Position numbers and translations under genes: made by a program
Source: an uncultured Christensenella sp.
GTDB lineage: Bacteria > Bacillota > Clostridia > Christensenellales > UBA3700
Assembly (NCBI GenBank): GCA_910583995.1
Contig: CAJTYW010000004.1
Span: 1-64,000, forward strand
DNA: 64,000 nt
Reading direction: 5' to 3'
In this document: positions 15,902 to 24,261 of the stretch, one piece after another
Position numbering within the stretch: position 1 is the stretch's first letter
Layout: each line of letters begins with the position of its first letter
The notes under the pieces: generated by a model
What the model was told of the DNA's origin: nothing
What the model saw: the letters and a program-made list of their open reading frames with translations, nothing else
Database searches by the model: none

Positions 15902-18140
15902 CTATCTCACCCCCTAAAGCTATATAATCTTCCCAAAAGTTAGGATAACTTTTTTTAACTACTTGAGCATTTGTGATAGTTACTTTTTCTTTAGCAAATG
16001 ATGCCATAACTGCTTCCATCATTGCCATTCTGTGGTCGCCGTAGCTATCTACCAAAACGCCACCTTTTATCGCACCACCTGTTATTAACAAATCATCTTT
16101 TTCAACTTTTGATTTAATACCAAATTTGTTTAAAATCTCACAAGTAGCAGCCAATCTATCACACTCTTTTATTCTTAATCTTGCACAATTTTTAAGTGTA
16201 GATTCACCCTTTAAAGTTGCAAGTAATACGCCAAAAATCGGGGCTAAATCTGGAATATCGCTAATATCAATATCAAAAGCCAAACCTTTTTCTGCCTTTT
16301 TTACAATATCCAAAACTATTTTATCGCGTTGCATTGAATTATCTTTTTGTACTGGCAAATGCACCCCTGCAACTTCCCAAAACGCAAGATTGCTGTAATC
16401 AACTTCAGGGAATAAATTGTATTCTTTCTCATTTACTTCTTTATAGTTTACTATAAACCCGTCATCGGTTTTTACTACCTGCGAGCCAAATTCTTTTAAA
16501 GCTTGAATAGTCATATCTACATATCCGCCAGATACAAGTTCACTATTTAAATGTATTGCAATATCACTTTTAGTCACAAATGCACCTAGCATAATACCAG
16601 TAATAAATTGTGAAGACATATCGCCGTTTATATATATATCCTTACTTGTAAACTTACCATTTATATTTAGCGGAAGTCCTGACTTTCTATCAAAAGCAAC
16701 TTCACTACCCATAGCATTTATAATATCTATATACCCGCGTTCGCCTAATCTTTCGCTACCTATAAATTTAGCGTTTATACCAAGCATAGCGCAAATTGGT
16801 ATAAAAAATCTAAAAGTACTACCACATTCCTTACAATCAATTGTCACATTATTTTTAATAGAAAAACCTTTGAAAATCGCTGTGTTTTTGCAAATTGTAT
16901 ATTCTGCTCCAATACTTTCTAAAGCTTTAAGCGTTGCCATAATATCGTCACTAAAAGTGATATTATTTACACAAGCTGTTTCTCCACAAAAAGCTGCCAA
17001 TATCAATAATCTATGAAGATGTGATTTTGATACAGGTGGTATAATATTACCTTGCAATCTTTTTGGCTTAACTACTATATCAAACTTATTGTTATAAATA
17101 TTTTCAGTCAGGTTAATAGGATTTCCCAATTTAACATTTTCCAATCTACAATCACCGATAGCATAAGGGCGAGCTATAGTAAGATAATCTCCGTGCCTTT
17201 TTTTATCATTTCCTGCCATCTTCCATAATTCGTCTGCAGTAAGTTTATAGCTAATTAGCATATCATATTTTTTTGCAACTGCTTTTAAATTTTGCAATAT
17301 TTCGTCTATTTCTTGTGTGCCTGAAAACTTTTCAGCAATGTAATATAGACCAATAAGTACTGCTTTTCCGTGTGCTAAGGTGTATTTACTATCCTTTTCT
17401 ATTACGTGTCCTAAAGTATGCCCTAAATTTAAAAGTTGTCTTTTACCTTTGTCAAACACATCTCCGCTTACATACTCATCTTTTATTTTTACGCATATCT
17501 CTATTATTTTTTTAATGTTTTCATTAAACTTGCCTTTTAGCAATAACTCAAACAATCCCCTTCCTTCAAGCACTGCATATTTTGCAATTTCACCTATGCC
17601 GTCTGCAATCAAGTTTTCATTTAAAGTTTTTAAAGTGTCTGTATCACAAATTACCACTTTAGGTTGGTAGAAAGAGCCTACTTGATTTTTGCCTGCAGAA
17701 ATATTGACAGCGGTTTTACCGCCTACAGACGAGTCCACCATACTAAGCAAAGTAGTAGGAATATTTACAAAATCAACACCACGCAAATAACTGCTTGCAG
17801 CATATCCTACCATATCACCGCAAACGCCACCACCAAGTGCAATAACCAAATCTGTTCTTGTAATTTGTTTTTCTGCCAAAAAATCATAAATTTTGGCAAG
17901 TTGGGTCAAGTTTTTACTACTCTCACCATTAGGGAAAGCCATTGTAAAAATTTGATTTGAATAATTTTCAAAACTTTTAACCACAATGTCCAAATATAAT
18001 TTTTGCACAGCATCATCTGTTATGATAGCAATTCTATCATAACTTTTTATTTGGTTTACTATACTTCCTACCTGATTTAGCAGTCCTTCTTCAACCAAAA
18101 CATTATAAGTCGGGGTTGTGTTGATTTTTATAATTTCCAT
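15882..18140 (-). CDS. aroBA: Fused 3-dehydroquinate synthase / EPSP synthase (AroB-AroA)
   Basis: One uninterrupted 752-residue frame with two shikimate enzymes. Residues 1-345 are AroB: GGGVCGDMVGYAAS (103-116), TTLLSMVDSSVGGKTAVN (129-146), and zinc ligands E184, H241/H245 region (NLGHTLGH) and H257. Residues from about 353 to the end are AroA: PPVSKSHLHR (368-377), ECGSTFRFF, LGERGYIDI, SYGDHRMAM. The domains join through a short linker with no second ribosome site, so this looks like a genuine fusion. It turns DAHP into 3-dehydroquinate and shikimate 3-phosphate + PEP into EPSP. The order matches the first two domains of the fungal pentafunctional AROM protein. The genes for the intervening steps lie just upstream in the same operon. 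Confidence 0.93.
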   Translation of the reverse strand: MEIIKINTTPTYNVLVEEGLLNQVGSIVNQIKSYDRIAIITDDAVQKLYLDIVVKSFENYSNQIFTMAFPNGESSKNLTQLAKIYDFLAEKQITRTDLVIALGGGVCGDMVGYAASSYLRGVDFVNIPTTLLSMVDSSVGGKTAVNISAGKNQVGSFYQPKVVICDTDTLKTLNENLIADGIGEIAKYAVLEGRGLFELLLKGKFNENIKKIIEICVKIKDEYVSGDVFDKGKRQLLNLGHTLGHVIEKDSKYTLAHGKAVLIGLYYIAEKFSGTQEIDEILQNLKAVAKKYDMLISYKLTADELWKMAGNDKKRHGDYLTIARPYAIGDCRLENVKLGNPINLTENIYNNKFDIVVKPKRLQGNIIPPVSKSHLHRLLILAAFCGETACVNNITFSDDIMATLKALESIGAEYTICKNTAIFKGFSIKNNVTIDCKECGSTFRFFIPICAMLGINAKFIGSERLGERGYIDIINAMGSEVAFDRKSGLPLNINGKFTSKDIYINGDMSSQFITGIMLGAFVTKSDIAIHLNSELVSGGYVDMTIQALKEFGSQVVKTDDGFIVNYKEVNEKEYNLFPEVDYSNLAFWEVAGVHLPVQKDNSMQRDKIVLDIVKKAEKGLAFDIDISDIPDLAPIFGVLLATLKGESTLKNCARLRIKECDRLAATCEILNKFGIKSKVEKDDLLITGGAIKGGVLVDSYGDHRMAMMEAVMASFAKEKVTITNAQVVKKSYPNFWEDYIALGGEIDVINIR

Positions 18141-18156
18141 AATATTATCCGTTAAT

Positions 18157-18579
18157 TTACTTTTTTAATAAAGCGTAAAGTGCCAATTTGTAAGAATCTT
18201 CACCAAATCCTGCAATAACACCAGTGCATACAGCTGAAATAACAGAAGTATGTCTAAATTCTTCACGCTTATGAACATTACTCAAATGCACTTCTACGCA
18301 AGGTGTTTTAATACTGCTTATTGCATCTCTGATTGCAATAGAATAATGTGTATATGCACCTGCATTCAAAATAATTCCGTCATACAATCTTCCGCTATGG
18401 ATAAATTCCACAATTTCGCCTTCAATATTACTTTGCACAAAATCAATGTCCGCACCCATATTTTTTGCAATCACGCTCAAGTCGCTATTAATATCGTCCA
18501 AAGTTCTGCCCCCGTAAATTTCCGGTTCACGAGTGCCAAGCATATCAAGATTTACACCATTAATAACTAAAATTTTCAT
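18157..18579 (-). CDS. aroQ: 3-Dehydroquinate dehydratase, type II
   Basis: A 140-residue dodecamer-forming type II dehydroquinase that dehydrates 3-dehydroquinate to 3-dehydroshikimate. Seen: INGVNLDMLGTREPEIYG with the catalytic Arg/Tyr, QSNIEGEIV, ILNAGAYTHYSIAIRD, EVHLSNVHKREEFRH. It overlaps the shikimate kinase stop by 4 nt and sits 16 nt before aroBA, so it is inside the shikimate operon. Confidence 0.95.
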   Translation of the reverse strand: MKILVINGVNLDMLGTREPEIYGGRTLDDINSDLSVIAKNMGADIDFVQSNIEGEIVEFIHSGRLYDGIILNAGAYTHYSIAIRDAISSIKTPCVEVHLSNVHKREEFRHTSVISAVCTGVIAGFGEDSYKLALYALLKK

Positions 18580-19070
18580 ATTTTCTCCTTAACAAATTTA
18601 GCAATCTGTTCCGCCATTTCTTCCAAATCGTCACCATTTACTACAAAATCCGCAACTTGCTTGTAGTGAGCAATCCTATCATTATAATGGCTATTTAGTT
18701 GCAATTTTGTTTTTTGTTTTACAATAGGTCTATCCGTTTCCTTTATTCTGTCATAGCAATGCTCAAAAGGACTATCAATATATACCACAAACATATTTTT
18801 AAGTACTTCTTTATTTTTGTCTTGTATGGGAAGTCCCCCACCCAATGACAAAATTATATTATTTTCCTTTTCAAAATGTTTTATAGCAGTATATTCCAGC
18901 TCCCTAAAATATTTTTCGCCATAGCTATCAAAAATTTGTGGAATACTTTTATTTTGCGTTTGTTCTATATAGTCATCTGTGTCAAAAAATTCAAAGTTTA
19001 GTTTTTTTGCTAAAATTTTGCCTAAACTTGTTTTTCCACTCCCCATATAACCGCACAATGCAATTACCAT
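18576..19070 (-). CDS. aroK: Shikimate kinase
   Basis: A 164-residue P-loop kinase (Walker A GYMGSGKTSLGK at 7-18) that phosphorylates shikimate at O3 with ATP. FFDTDDYIE, the FRELEY arginine and LSLGGGLP form the shikimate-binding site; DRPIV is the lid region. It overlaps aroE by 7 nt and aroQ by 4 nt. Confidence 0.95.
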   Translation of the reverse strand: MVIALCGYMGSGKTSLGKILAKKLNFEFFDTDDYIEQTQNKSIPQIFDSYGEKYFRELEYTAIKHFEKENNIILSLGGGLPIQDKNKEVLKNMFVVYIDSPFEHCYDRIKETDRPIVKQKTKLQLNSHYNDRIAHYKQVADFVVNGDDLEEMAEQIAKFVKEKI

Positions 19071-19861
19071 TTTTTATCTAGCTCCTTTTTTGTAAGGGAT
19101 ATTATTTTGTGCAAATCGCTATCGCAAAATGTACCACCATACCAATATTCGTGTGATTTTGCAGCTTGATATACTAGCATATCCAAACCATTTTTATATT
19201 TAACCCCACAATCTTGTGCTATACTAAGCAATTTTGTAGTATAAGGATTGTAAATAGTATCGTAAACTGCCTTTGCTCCACTTACAATAGTTTTATCAAT
19301 TGGCGAATTATCTATATTAGGAAACATTCCTACAGGAGTACTATTGCAAATCAAATCAAAAATCTCACAAGGTATATTTTCTATATCTACAATAGTTGCT
19401 CCTTCAAATTGCTTTTTCAAGCTTTCTATTCTATCTTTGGTTGCATTTCTGATTGCAATATACAAATTATTATTGTTATATTGCTTGGCTATCATACTAC
19501 CGACTCCGCCACAACCTAAAAGCAAAACTTTTCCATCAAAGCTACTTTGTAATTCAGCTACACTTTTTCGGTATCCGTATACATCTGTGTTATAGCCATT
19601 TAGGCATTTATCCACACAATTGACAGCACCTGAAATTGCTGCACTACTATGCAAATTATTACATAAATCAATAATATCTTTTTTGTATGGTATAGTAACA
19701 TTAAAGCCGTCCAACACATTATTTTTTACAAAATCACTCACATTGTCCGTCTCATAAAGTTTATATTCTGCCTTTATTCCATTTATTTCAAACAATATGT
19801 TGTGAATAAATGGGGATAAAGAATGTCCTAATTTTTTTCCTAAAAGTCCATATTTTTTCAT
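19064..19861 (-). CDS. aroE: Shikimate dehydrogenase
   Basis: A 265-residue NADP-dependent enzyme that reduces 3-dehydroshikimate. Seen: LGKKLGHSLSPFIHN (shikimate Ser pair), NVTIPYKKDI with the catalytic Lys, GAVNCV, LLGCGGVGSMIAKQ as the nucleotide loop, and the C-terminal NGLDMLVYQAAKS. It is the first aro gene of the operon, 52 nt after the HAD phosphatase, and overlaps aroK. Confidence 0.95.
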   Translation of the reverse strand: MKKYGLLGKKLGHSLSPFIHNILFEINGIKAEYKLYETDNVSDFVKNNVLDGFNVTIPYKKDIIDLCNNLHSSAAISGAVNCVDKCLNGYNTDVYGYRKSVAELQSSFDGKVLLLGCGGVGSMIAKQYNNNNLYIAIRNATKDRIESLKKQFEGATIVDIENIPCEIFDLICNSTPVGMFPNIDNSPIDKTIVSGAKAVYDTIYNPYTTKLLSIAQDCGVKYKNGLDMLVYQAAKSHEYWYGGTFCDSDLHKIISLTKKELDKKW

Positions 19862-19913
19862 ACTTATTAAATGATATTATTACTTAAGCAATCACGCTTT
19901 TTATTTTTTATTT

Positions 19914-20564
19914 TTAAATTTTTTCTAAAATGCTTACTATATCGCTAGGTTTTTCCGCAATATACTCTACACCTAAACTTTCGTGAAGAGAACGCGGTCT
20001 AAAACCCCAAGTAACTGCAATAAAGGTTAGTCCGCTGTTTTTTGCTGTCTCGTAATCTACTTCGGAATCACCAATATAAACACTTTCTTCCTGTTTTGCA
20101 CACATTAACTCCAAAGCTTTAAAAACGCCGCTTGGGTTTGGCTTAGGTTTTACTTGTTCACTCTCGCCTATAGCAAAAGGCAAAAAGCCATTAAACATAT
20201 TACTCGCAAGTTCCTTTACACCCGCATCAAACTTGTTTGATACAACGCTCATTTGTATATTTTTTGACTTTAAAACTTGCATAAGTTCCAATATCCCGTT
20301 ATATGGTGCGGTATTATCGTTTTTATGCTCATTATAATGTGCCATAAAACAAGTAAAGCACTTGTCAAATTCAATGTCAGTAACTCCTGCTGGCATAGCC
20401 CTTTCAATAAGCAATTTAACTCCGTTTCCAACAAAAGACAAAACTTCTTCCATACTTCTTTTTGGATAGCCGTTCATTTCAAGTGCAAAGTTCACACTAT
20501 TGTACAAATCGTCAATAGTATTTAAAATAGTTCCGTCCATATCAAAAACAACATTTTTTATCAT
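19914..20564 (-). CDS. HAD-superfamily phosphatase, Gph/PGP-like
   Basis: A 216-residue haloacid-dehalogenase-type phosphatase with the four core motifs: DMDGTILNT (nucleophile D8 and D10), SVVSNK, KPKPNPSGVF, and IGDSEVDYETAKNSG. The helical cap at about 15-85 is the C1 type of phosphoglycolate phosphatases. The true substrate is unknown. It heads the shikimate operon and shares its promoter at 20610-20639, so a role in clearing a phosphorylated by-product is possible but unproven. Confidence 0.85.
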   Translation of the reverse strand: MIKNVVFDMDGTILNTIDDLYNSVNFALEMNGYPKRSMEEVLSFVGNGVKLLIERAMPAGVTDIEFDKCFTCFMAHYNEHKNDNTAPYNGILELMQVLKSKNIQMSVVSNKFDAGVKELASNMFNGFLPFAIGESEQVKPKPNPSGVFKALELMCAKQEESVYIGDSEVDYETAKNSGLTFIAVTWGFRPRSLHESLGVEYIAEKPSDIVSILEKI

Positions 20565-20609
20565 ATTACTCCGCCTTTTAAGGTATACATTTCCACTTTA
20601 ATTGTAATA

Positions 20610-20639
20610 ATTATAAACCAATTTGCCGCAATTTGTCAA
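20610..20639 (-). promoter_or_regulatory. Promoter of the HAD-shikimate operon, with overlapping inverted repeat
   Basis: On the minus strand: TTGACA, 18 bp, TATAAT. An inverted repeat TTTGTC-N9-GACAAA (20632-20652) covers the -35 element and could be an operator. The regulator is unknown. Confidence 0.65.
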
Positions 20640-20704
20640 TATTCGCGACAAATATAATTATACTTTATTTATATAACAAAGCAAAAGTTTACTTATAACA
20701 AAAA

Positions 20705-20726
20705 AACAGCACTAAAAAGTGCTGTT
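20705..20726 (-). terminator. Terminator of the XRE regulator gene
   Basis: AACAGCACT and AGTGCTGTT pair around a 4-nt loop and are followed by seven T on the minus strand. Confidence 0.8.
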
Positions 20727-20747
20727 AAATTTCATATTAATTTGTAC

Positions 20748-21584
20748 TTATTTAATAAGTTCTTTTGCCATTCTTACGCCTAAATGGAACTTTTTATTTT
20801 GAACGATTGTATTCATAATCATTTTATCAAGGTCTCTTCCGCTCAAATTAAATGTTGCCGCAAAAGAATCTTTTGAAATGTGAATATTATATTCCACAAT
20901 AGTGACAATATGATTTTTATTGTCGTCATAAAATGTCATTGTATTGTACTCTTCCACATTGCCAAGACATTCAAAGAAACCTTCCCACACATTAGAGATT
21001 TGCTCACTTGTTACAACAACATCTCTACCGCCGTTATCAATAATATCACGAACAAAATTTCTTTCATTACAAAATGCGATTTTACTTAAATTTCTAATAT
21101 ACTCAGATGTGATTTTTGCATTTTCAATATTATATCTTTGGTGATACCCATTTAATGCCTTTACGCTACTAAGCACATAAAACATACCGTGATACAGGTC
21201 TCCGCCAAGATATTCGTCAACAGCTTGATGAACAGATTTTGTACTATAAGTGGAAAAATCACCTACGCAAGTAGCTTTTAAATAACTATTACAAAGTTCT
21301 GTTTGTAAATCGTTTGCACTGCTATTTAAAATATTATCTGCTTTTGATATATCACTTTTCATCATATCGTCTAAGGTTACATTCATAATATCTGCAAGAG
21401 CAATCCAAACAAGTGGGCTATCTGGGAATCTATCCCCTTTTTCCCACATACTAATGCTTTTATTATTGTAATCTATAGTAAGTCCCATCTCCTTAAGCTT
21501 TTCATTAAGAATTTCAGCAAAAGCAGATTGTGTAACAGATATAGATTTTCTATAAAATTTTAGATTCTCTGCAAATTTTAACAT
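20748..21584 (-). CDS. XRE-family transcriptional regulator
   Basis: 278 residues. The first 75 form a Cro/CI-type helix-turn-helix (LKFYRKSISVTQSAFAEILNEKL ... ISMWEKGDRFPD). The other 200 residues form a domain I do not recognise, possibly for ligand sensing or multimerisation. It is divergent from the lipoprotein gene at 21858. An inverted repeat over its -35 box suggests autoregulation. No phage or toxin genes are nearby, so a chromosomal regulator of the divergent gene is the simplest reading. Confidence 0.8.
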   Translation of the reverse strand: MLKFAENLKFYRKSISVTQSAFAEILNEKLKEMGLTIDYNNKSISMWEKGDRFPDSPLVWIALADIMNVTLDDMMKSDISKADNILNSSANDLQTELCNSYLKATCVGDFSTYSTKSVHQAVDEYLGGDLYHGMFYVLSSVKALNGYHQRYNIENAKITSEYIRNLSKIAFCNERNFVRDIIDNGGRDVVVTSEQISNVWEGFFECLGNVEEYNTMTFYDDNKNHIVTIVEYNIHISKDSFAATFNLSGRDLDKMIMNTIVQNKKFHLGVRMAKELIK

Positions 21585-21610
21585 ACTTAACCTCTTTTGA
21601 ATGCTATTCC

Positions 21611-21639
21611 ATTATACATAAATATATTATCAATGTCAA
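21611..21639 (-). promoter_or_regulatory. Promoter of the XRE gene
   Basis: On the minus strand: TTGACA, 17 bp, TATAAT, a perfect consensus, about 20 bp before the start codon region. Confidence 0.75.
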
Positions 21640-21650
21640 GATAATTGATA
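21628..21650. promoter_or_regulatory. Candidate operator of the XRE regulator
   Basis: TATCAAT-N9-ATTGATA, a perfect 7-bp inverted repeat overlapping the -35 element of the regulator's promoter. This is the usual place for autorepression. Confidence 0.5.
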
Positions 21651-21793
21651 AATCTTTTTCCACGACTTGTAGACAATTTTACCATAAAATTTCATTATTC
21701 TACAAAAATCGACATTATAGCATTTTTTTATAATCTTACGTTTTAATTTTGTATTCATAAAAAAACAGTAACCAACAAAAAATTAGCAAACTA

Positions 21794-21822
21794 TTGACTA
21801 AATGAGATTTTTATTATATAAT
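21794..21822 (+). promoter_or_regulatory. Promoter of the 21858 lipoprotein gene
   Basis: TTGACT (21794-21799), 17 bp, TATAAT (21817-21822), 36 bp before the ATG, with AGGAG just upstream of the start. Confidence 0.75.
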
Positions 21823-21857
21823 TTAATAAATATATCTATATAATAATAGGAGAAATT

Positions 21858-23264
21858 ATGAAAAGCTATACTATAGTACTTATTGCAATTTTATTGATTG
21901 CCGTAATAGGAATTCCACTAATCATAACAGGTTGCACTAAGAGTGAATACAATATAAAAAAATATCCTTCTGTAAGAAATTTTTTTGAATATAAAATTAT
22001 CAATAATTTGAGTTTAAGTGGTAAAGATGAAGCACTTCTTTATAACCAAGATAGGGGCTTTCGTGGTGAAGTGTACTACTCTCTTGGAACTACTCTTGGC
22101 TTTCCACCAGACAACGACCACTATATGGATAGGCTTAACAATCAAATAGAGCTTTATGGTGAAGACAAAGCAAACATTATGCAATGTTACATTTATCTTT
22201 TTAAATACAAAGATAAAGATTTAGACGCAGAAGCATTAGACGGCTTAAAAAATTATTTTGAATATCTAAAATCAAAAAATATTCGTATTTTATTGAGATT
22301 TGCATATGAATATATATCAAGTGAAAACAACGATGCAAAAGATAGTCAAATAATAAGACATTTAAATCAAATAGGACAATTCATAAATGAAAATGAAAAA
22401 TTATTTAACGATGTAGTTTATGCTATGCAATTTGGTTTAATAGGACTATGGGGTGAAGGTCACGGTGCTCACAATCATCATAATACCAGAAAATTACTTA
22501 CTAAATTATGTGAGATAGTCCCTGAAAATATTTATATTATGGTAAGAACACCTGAATTTTTATCTCAAGTGCCTGAAAAATACGAACACAGATTTTCCGT
22601 TCACGATGACTTTTTGGTTGGCGTTAATCACGAATGGGGTATGATGGATTGGAATAAACCACAATATAAAGATTTGCTAAACAAAAACCAATACGCAATT
22701 GCTGATGGTGAAATGCCTTGGGGGGATTACAAAGAAAACGATATCCCTTATCATATTGACGGATTGAATTTAGTAAAACAAGTTAGAGATTACGGCTTTA
22801 CTACCCTTAGTGTTACACACAATTATAAGGAAAAAGGCGGCTTGTATCATTTAGAAAAATGGAAGACAGAATATCTAACAAAAGAAATACTAGAAGAAAA
22901 TAATCTACCTTACTTAGAGACAATGCTAGTTGACGGAAAAATTTCTATTTATCACTACCTTCAATATCATTTAGGATATAATATTGGCGTGAGCAATCTT
23001 TTACAATTTGATAAAAAAACATCATTTATGATAAATAATTTTGGATTAGCTGCTCCATTTGAATATGAGTTACAAGTAATTGCTGACGGCGAAAAAATTG
23101 ATATTGAACAACAATTGCTTACACAATTCGGACAACAAGTTATTACAATAAACAAAAAGGTATCTGAAATAAAAGTTAGATTTGTCCACAGAAGAACAGG
23201 TGCTACGATAAAACTTGCAAACGATTTGCCATATAGTAGCGACGGCTATAACACTATTTTGTAG
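21858..23264 (+). CDS. Lipoprotein with DUF4874/DUF4832-like glycosidase-type fold
   Basis: 468 residues. A signal peptide ends in a lipobox ending ITGC at about residue 27, so the protein is lipid-anchored outside the cell. The body starts NQDRGFRGEVYYSLG and continues with IRILLRFAYEY, VYAMQFGLIGLWGEGHG, IMVRTPEFLS and FSVHDDFLVG. This is the pattern of DUF4874 followed by DUF4832, a TIM-barrel plus beta-domain arrangement related to glycoside hydrolases. Acidic residues at the barrel ends (E in LLRFAYEY and GLWGEGH) could be catalytic. The substrate is unknown; a role on extracellular glycans is inference. The XRE regulator is divergent. Confidence 0.72.
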   Translation: MKSYTIVLIAILLIAVIGIPLIITGCTKSEYNIKKYPSVRNFFEYKIINNLSLSGKDEALLYNQDRGFRGEVYYSLGTTLGFPPDNDHYMDRLNNQIELYGEDKANIMQCYIYLFKYKDKDLDAEALDGLKNYFEYLKSKNIRILLRFAYEYISSENNDAKDSQIIRHLNQIGQFINENEKLFNDVVYAMQFGLIGLWGEGHGAHNHHNTRKLLTKLCEIVPENIYIMVRTPEFLSQVPEKYEHRFSVHDDFLVGVNHEWGMMDWNKPQYKDLLNKNQYAIADGEMPWGDYKENDIPYHIDGLNLVKQVRDYGFTTLSVTHNYKEKGGLYHLEKWKTEYLTKEILEENNLPYLETMLVDGKISIYHYLQYHLGYNIGVSNLLQFDKKTSFMINNFGLAAPFEYELQVIADGEKIDIEQQLLTQFGQQVITINKKVSEIKVRFVHRRTGATIKLANDLPYSSDGYNTIL

Positions 23265-23353
23265 TATAAAACTATTTACAATATTTCAAAAATAAAAGCT
23301 AATATAAAGTATTATTAATTTTTAAAATCTTTTAGTTAAATAAATAATAAAGC

Positions 23354-23383
23354 AAAATACCGACTGCACTCAGTCGGTATTTT
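23354..23383 (+). terminator. Terminator of the 21858 lipoprotein gene
   Basis: AAAATACCGACTG and CAGTCGGTATTTT pair around CACT, followed by further T on the plus strand. Confidence 0.8.
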
Positions 23384-23403
23384 ATTTTAATTTGCAAACC
23401 ATA

Positions 23404-23432
23404 AAAAAATGTGCCAATAAAGCACATTTTTT
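23404..23432 (-). terminator. Terminator of yajC
   Basis: AAAAAATGTGC and GCACATTTTTT pair around a 7-nt loop, directly after the yajC stop codon. It can work on both strands. Confidence 0.75.
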
Positions 23433-23439
23433 ATTTTAC

Positions 23440-24018
23440 TTAGTGAGCAACTTCTCCATCTTCAACAATTTCTGTTTCAGCTTCTACTGTGTCAGTAGCT
23501 TCAGTTGTTGTCTCTTCAGAATTAGTTTGTTTTTCTACAGCTTTTTTGTCAGCTTTCTCTTTCTTCTTAGCGTCTTTCTTTGCTTTCTTTTCTGCAGCTT
23601 TTTCTGCTTCAACAGCATCTTCTTGAGCGTCATCTGCAGTTACAGCAGCAGGAACAACTGTTCCGTCTTGTGCAGTTTCTTGTTTTGCAGCAGCTGGTTG
23701 TGGAACGTCAGGATTTAAAACTACGCCGATAGCACCTTTATCCATTACAACAATAACTGGAGCGTCTTTTGAACCAACATTTAATTCCATAGTACCATTT
23801 TTGTCATCTAAACTAACTATTTCGCCTACAAAACCGCCAATAGTTCTGATTTTCTTACCAACTCTAACTGATTCCATCATTTGTTGAGCTTCTTTTTTTC
23901 TCTTTCTTTGTGGAATAATAGTGAATAGCATCATTACAACAAACAATACACCAATGATTATAATCATAGTTATTGAGCTGCCGCCACCTGCTTCACCTTC
24001 ACATAACAAATTTAACAT
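23440..24018 (-). CDS. yajC: YajC-like preprotein translocase subunit with long charged tail
   Basis: 192 residues, about twice the usual length. The first 100 are YajC: a membrane helix (about 16-37, ITMIIIIGVLFVVMMLF), the basic IIPQRKRKKEAQ, then VRVGKKIRTIGGFVGEIVSLDD. YajC associates with SecDF and the Sec channel. After the motif GVVLNPDVPQP comes a roughly 80-residue tail rich in Ala, Glu and Lys, ending acidic; it is low-complexity and probably disordered or helical. The gene follows tgt, as in many Clostridia, but with a 240-bp gap and its own promoter. Confidence 0.88.
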   Translation of the reverse strand: MLNLLCEGEAGGGSSITMIIIIGVLFVVMMLFTIIPQRKRKKEAQQMMESVRVGKKIRTIGGFVGEIVSLDDKNGTMELNVGSKDAPVIVVMDKGAIGVVLNPDVPQPAAAKQETAQDGTVVPAAVTADDAQEDAVEAEKAAEKKAKKDAKKKEKADKKAVEKQTNSEETTTEATDTVEAETEIVEDGEVAH

Positions 24019-24056
24019 AATATTCTCCTTTTTTTACTTAATTAAAACTTATACAA

Positions 24057-24104
24057 GAAGTCGCAATTTGGCATATTAAAGTCACATTTTTAAATCGCAA
24101 CTTC
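24057..24104 (-). other. Possible stem in the yajC leader
   Basis: GAAGTCGCAATTT and AAATCGCAACTTC can pair over 13 positions with two mismatches, inside the roughly 115-nt leader of yajC. No known riboswitch class is recognised. Confidence 0.3.
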
Positions 24105-24139
24105 GTCCATTTACATTAAATTCTTTATAGTTTTATTTA

Positions 24140-24168
24140 ATTATACTATATTTTACAAGTTTTGGCAA
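24140..24168 (-). promoter_or_regulatory. Promoter of yajC
   Basis: On the minus strand: TTGCCA, 17 bp, TATAAT. Confidence 0.55.
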
Positions 24169-24261
24169 TTATTTAATGTCAAAAATCTTGATAATTCAAA
24201 AAAACAACAATTATTCAAACTTTCGACACAAAAATAATTAGCTAAAATACTATTAATATAC

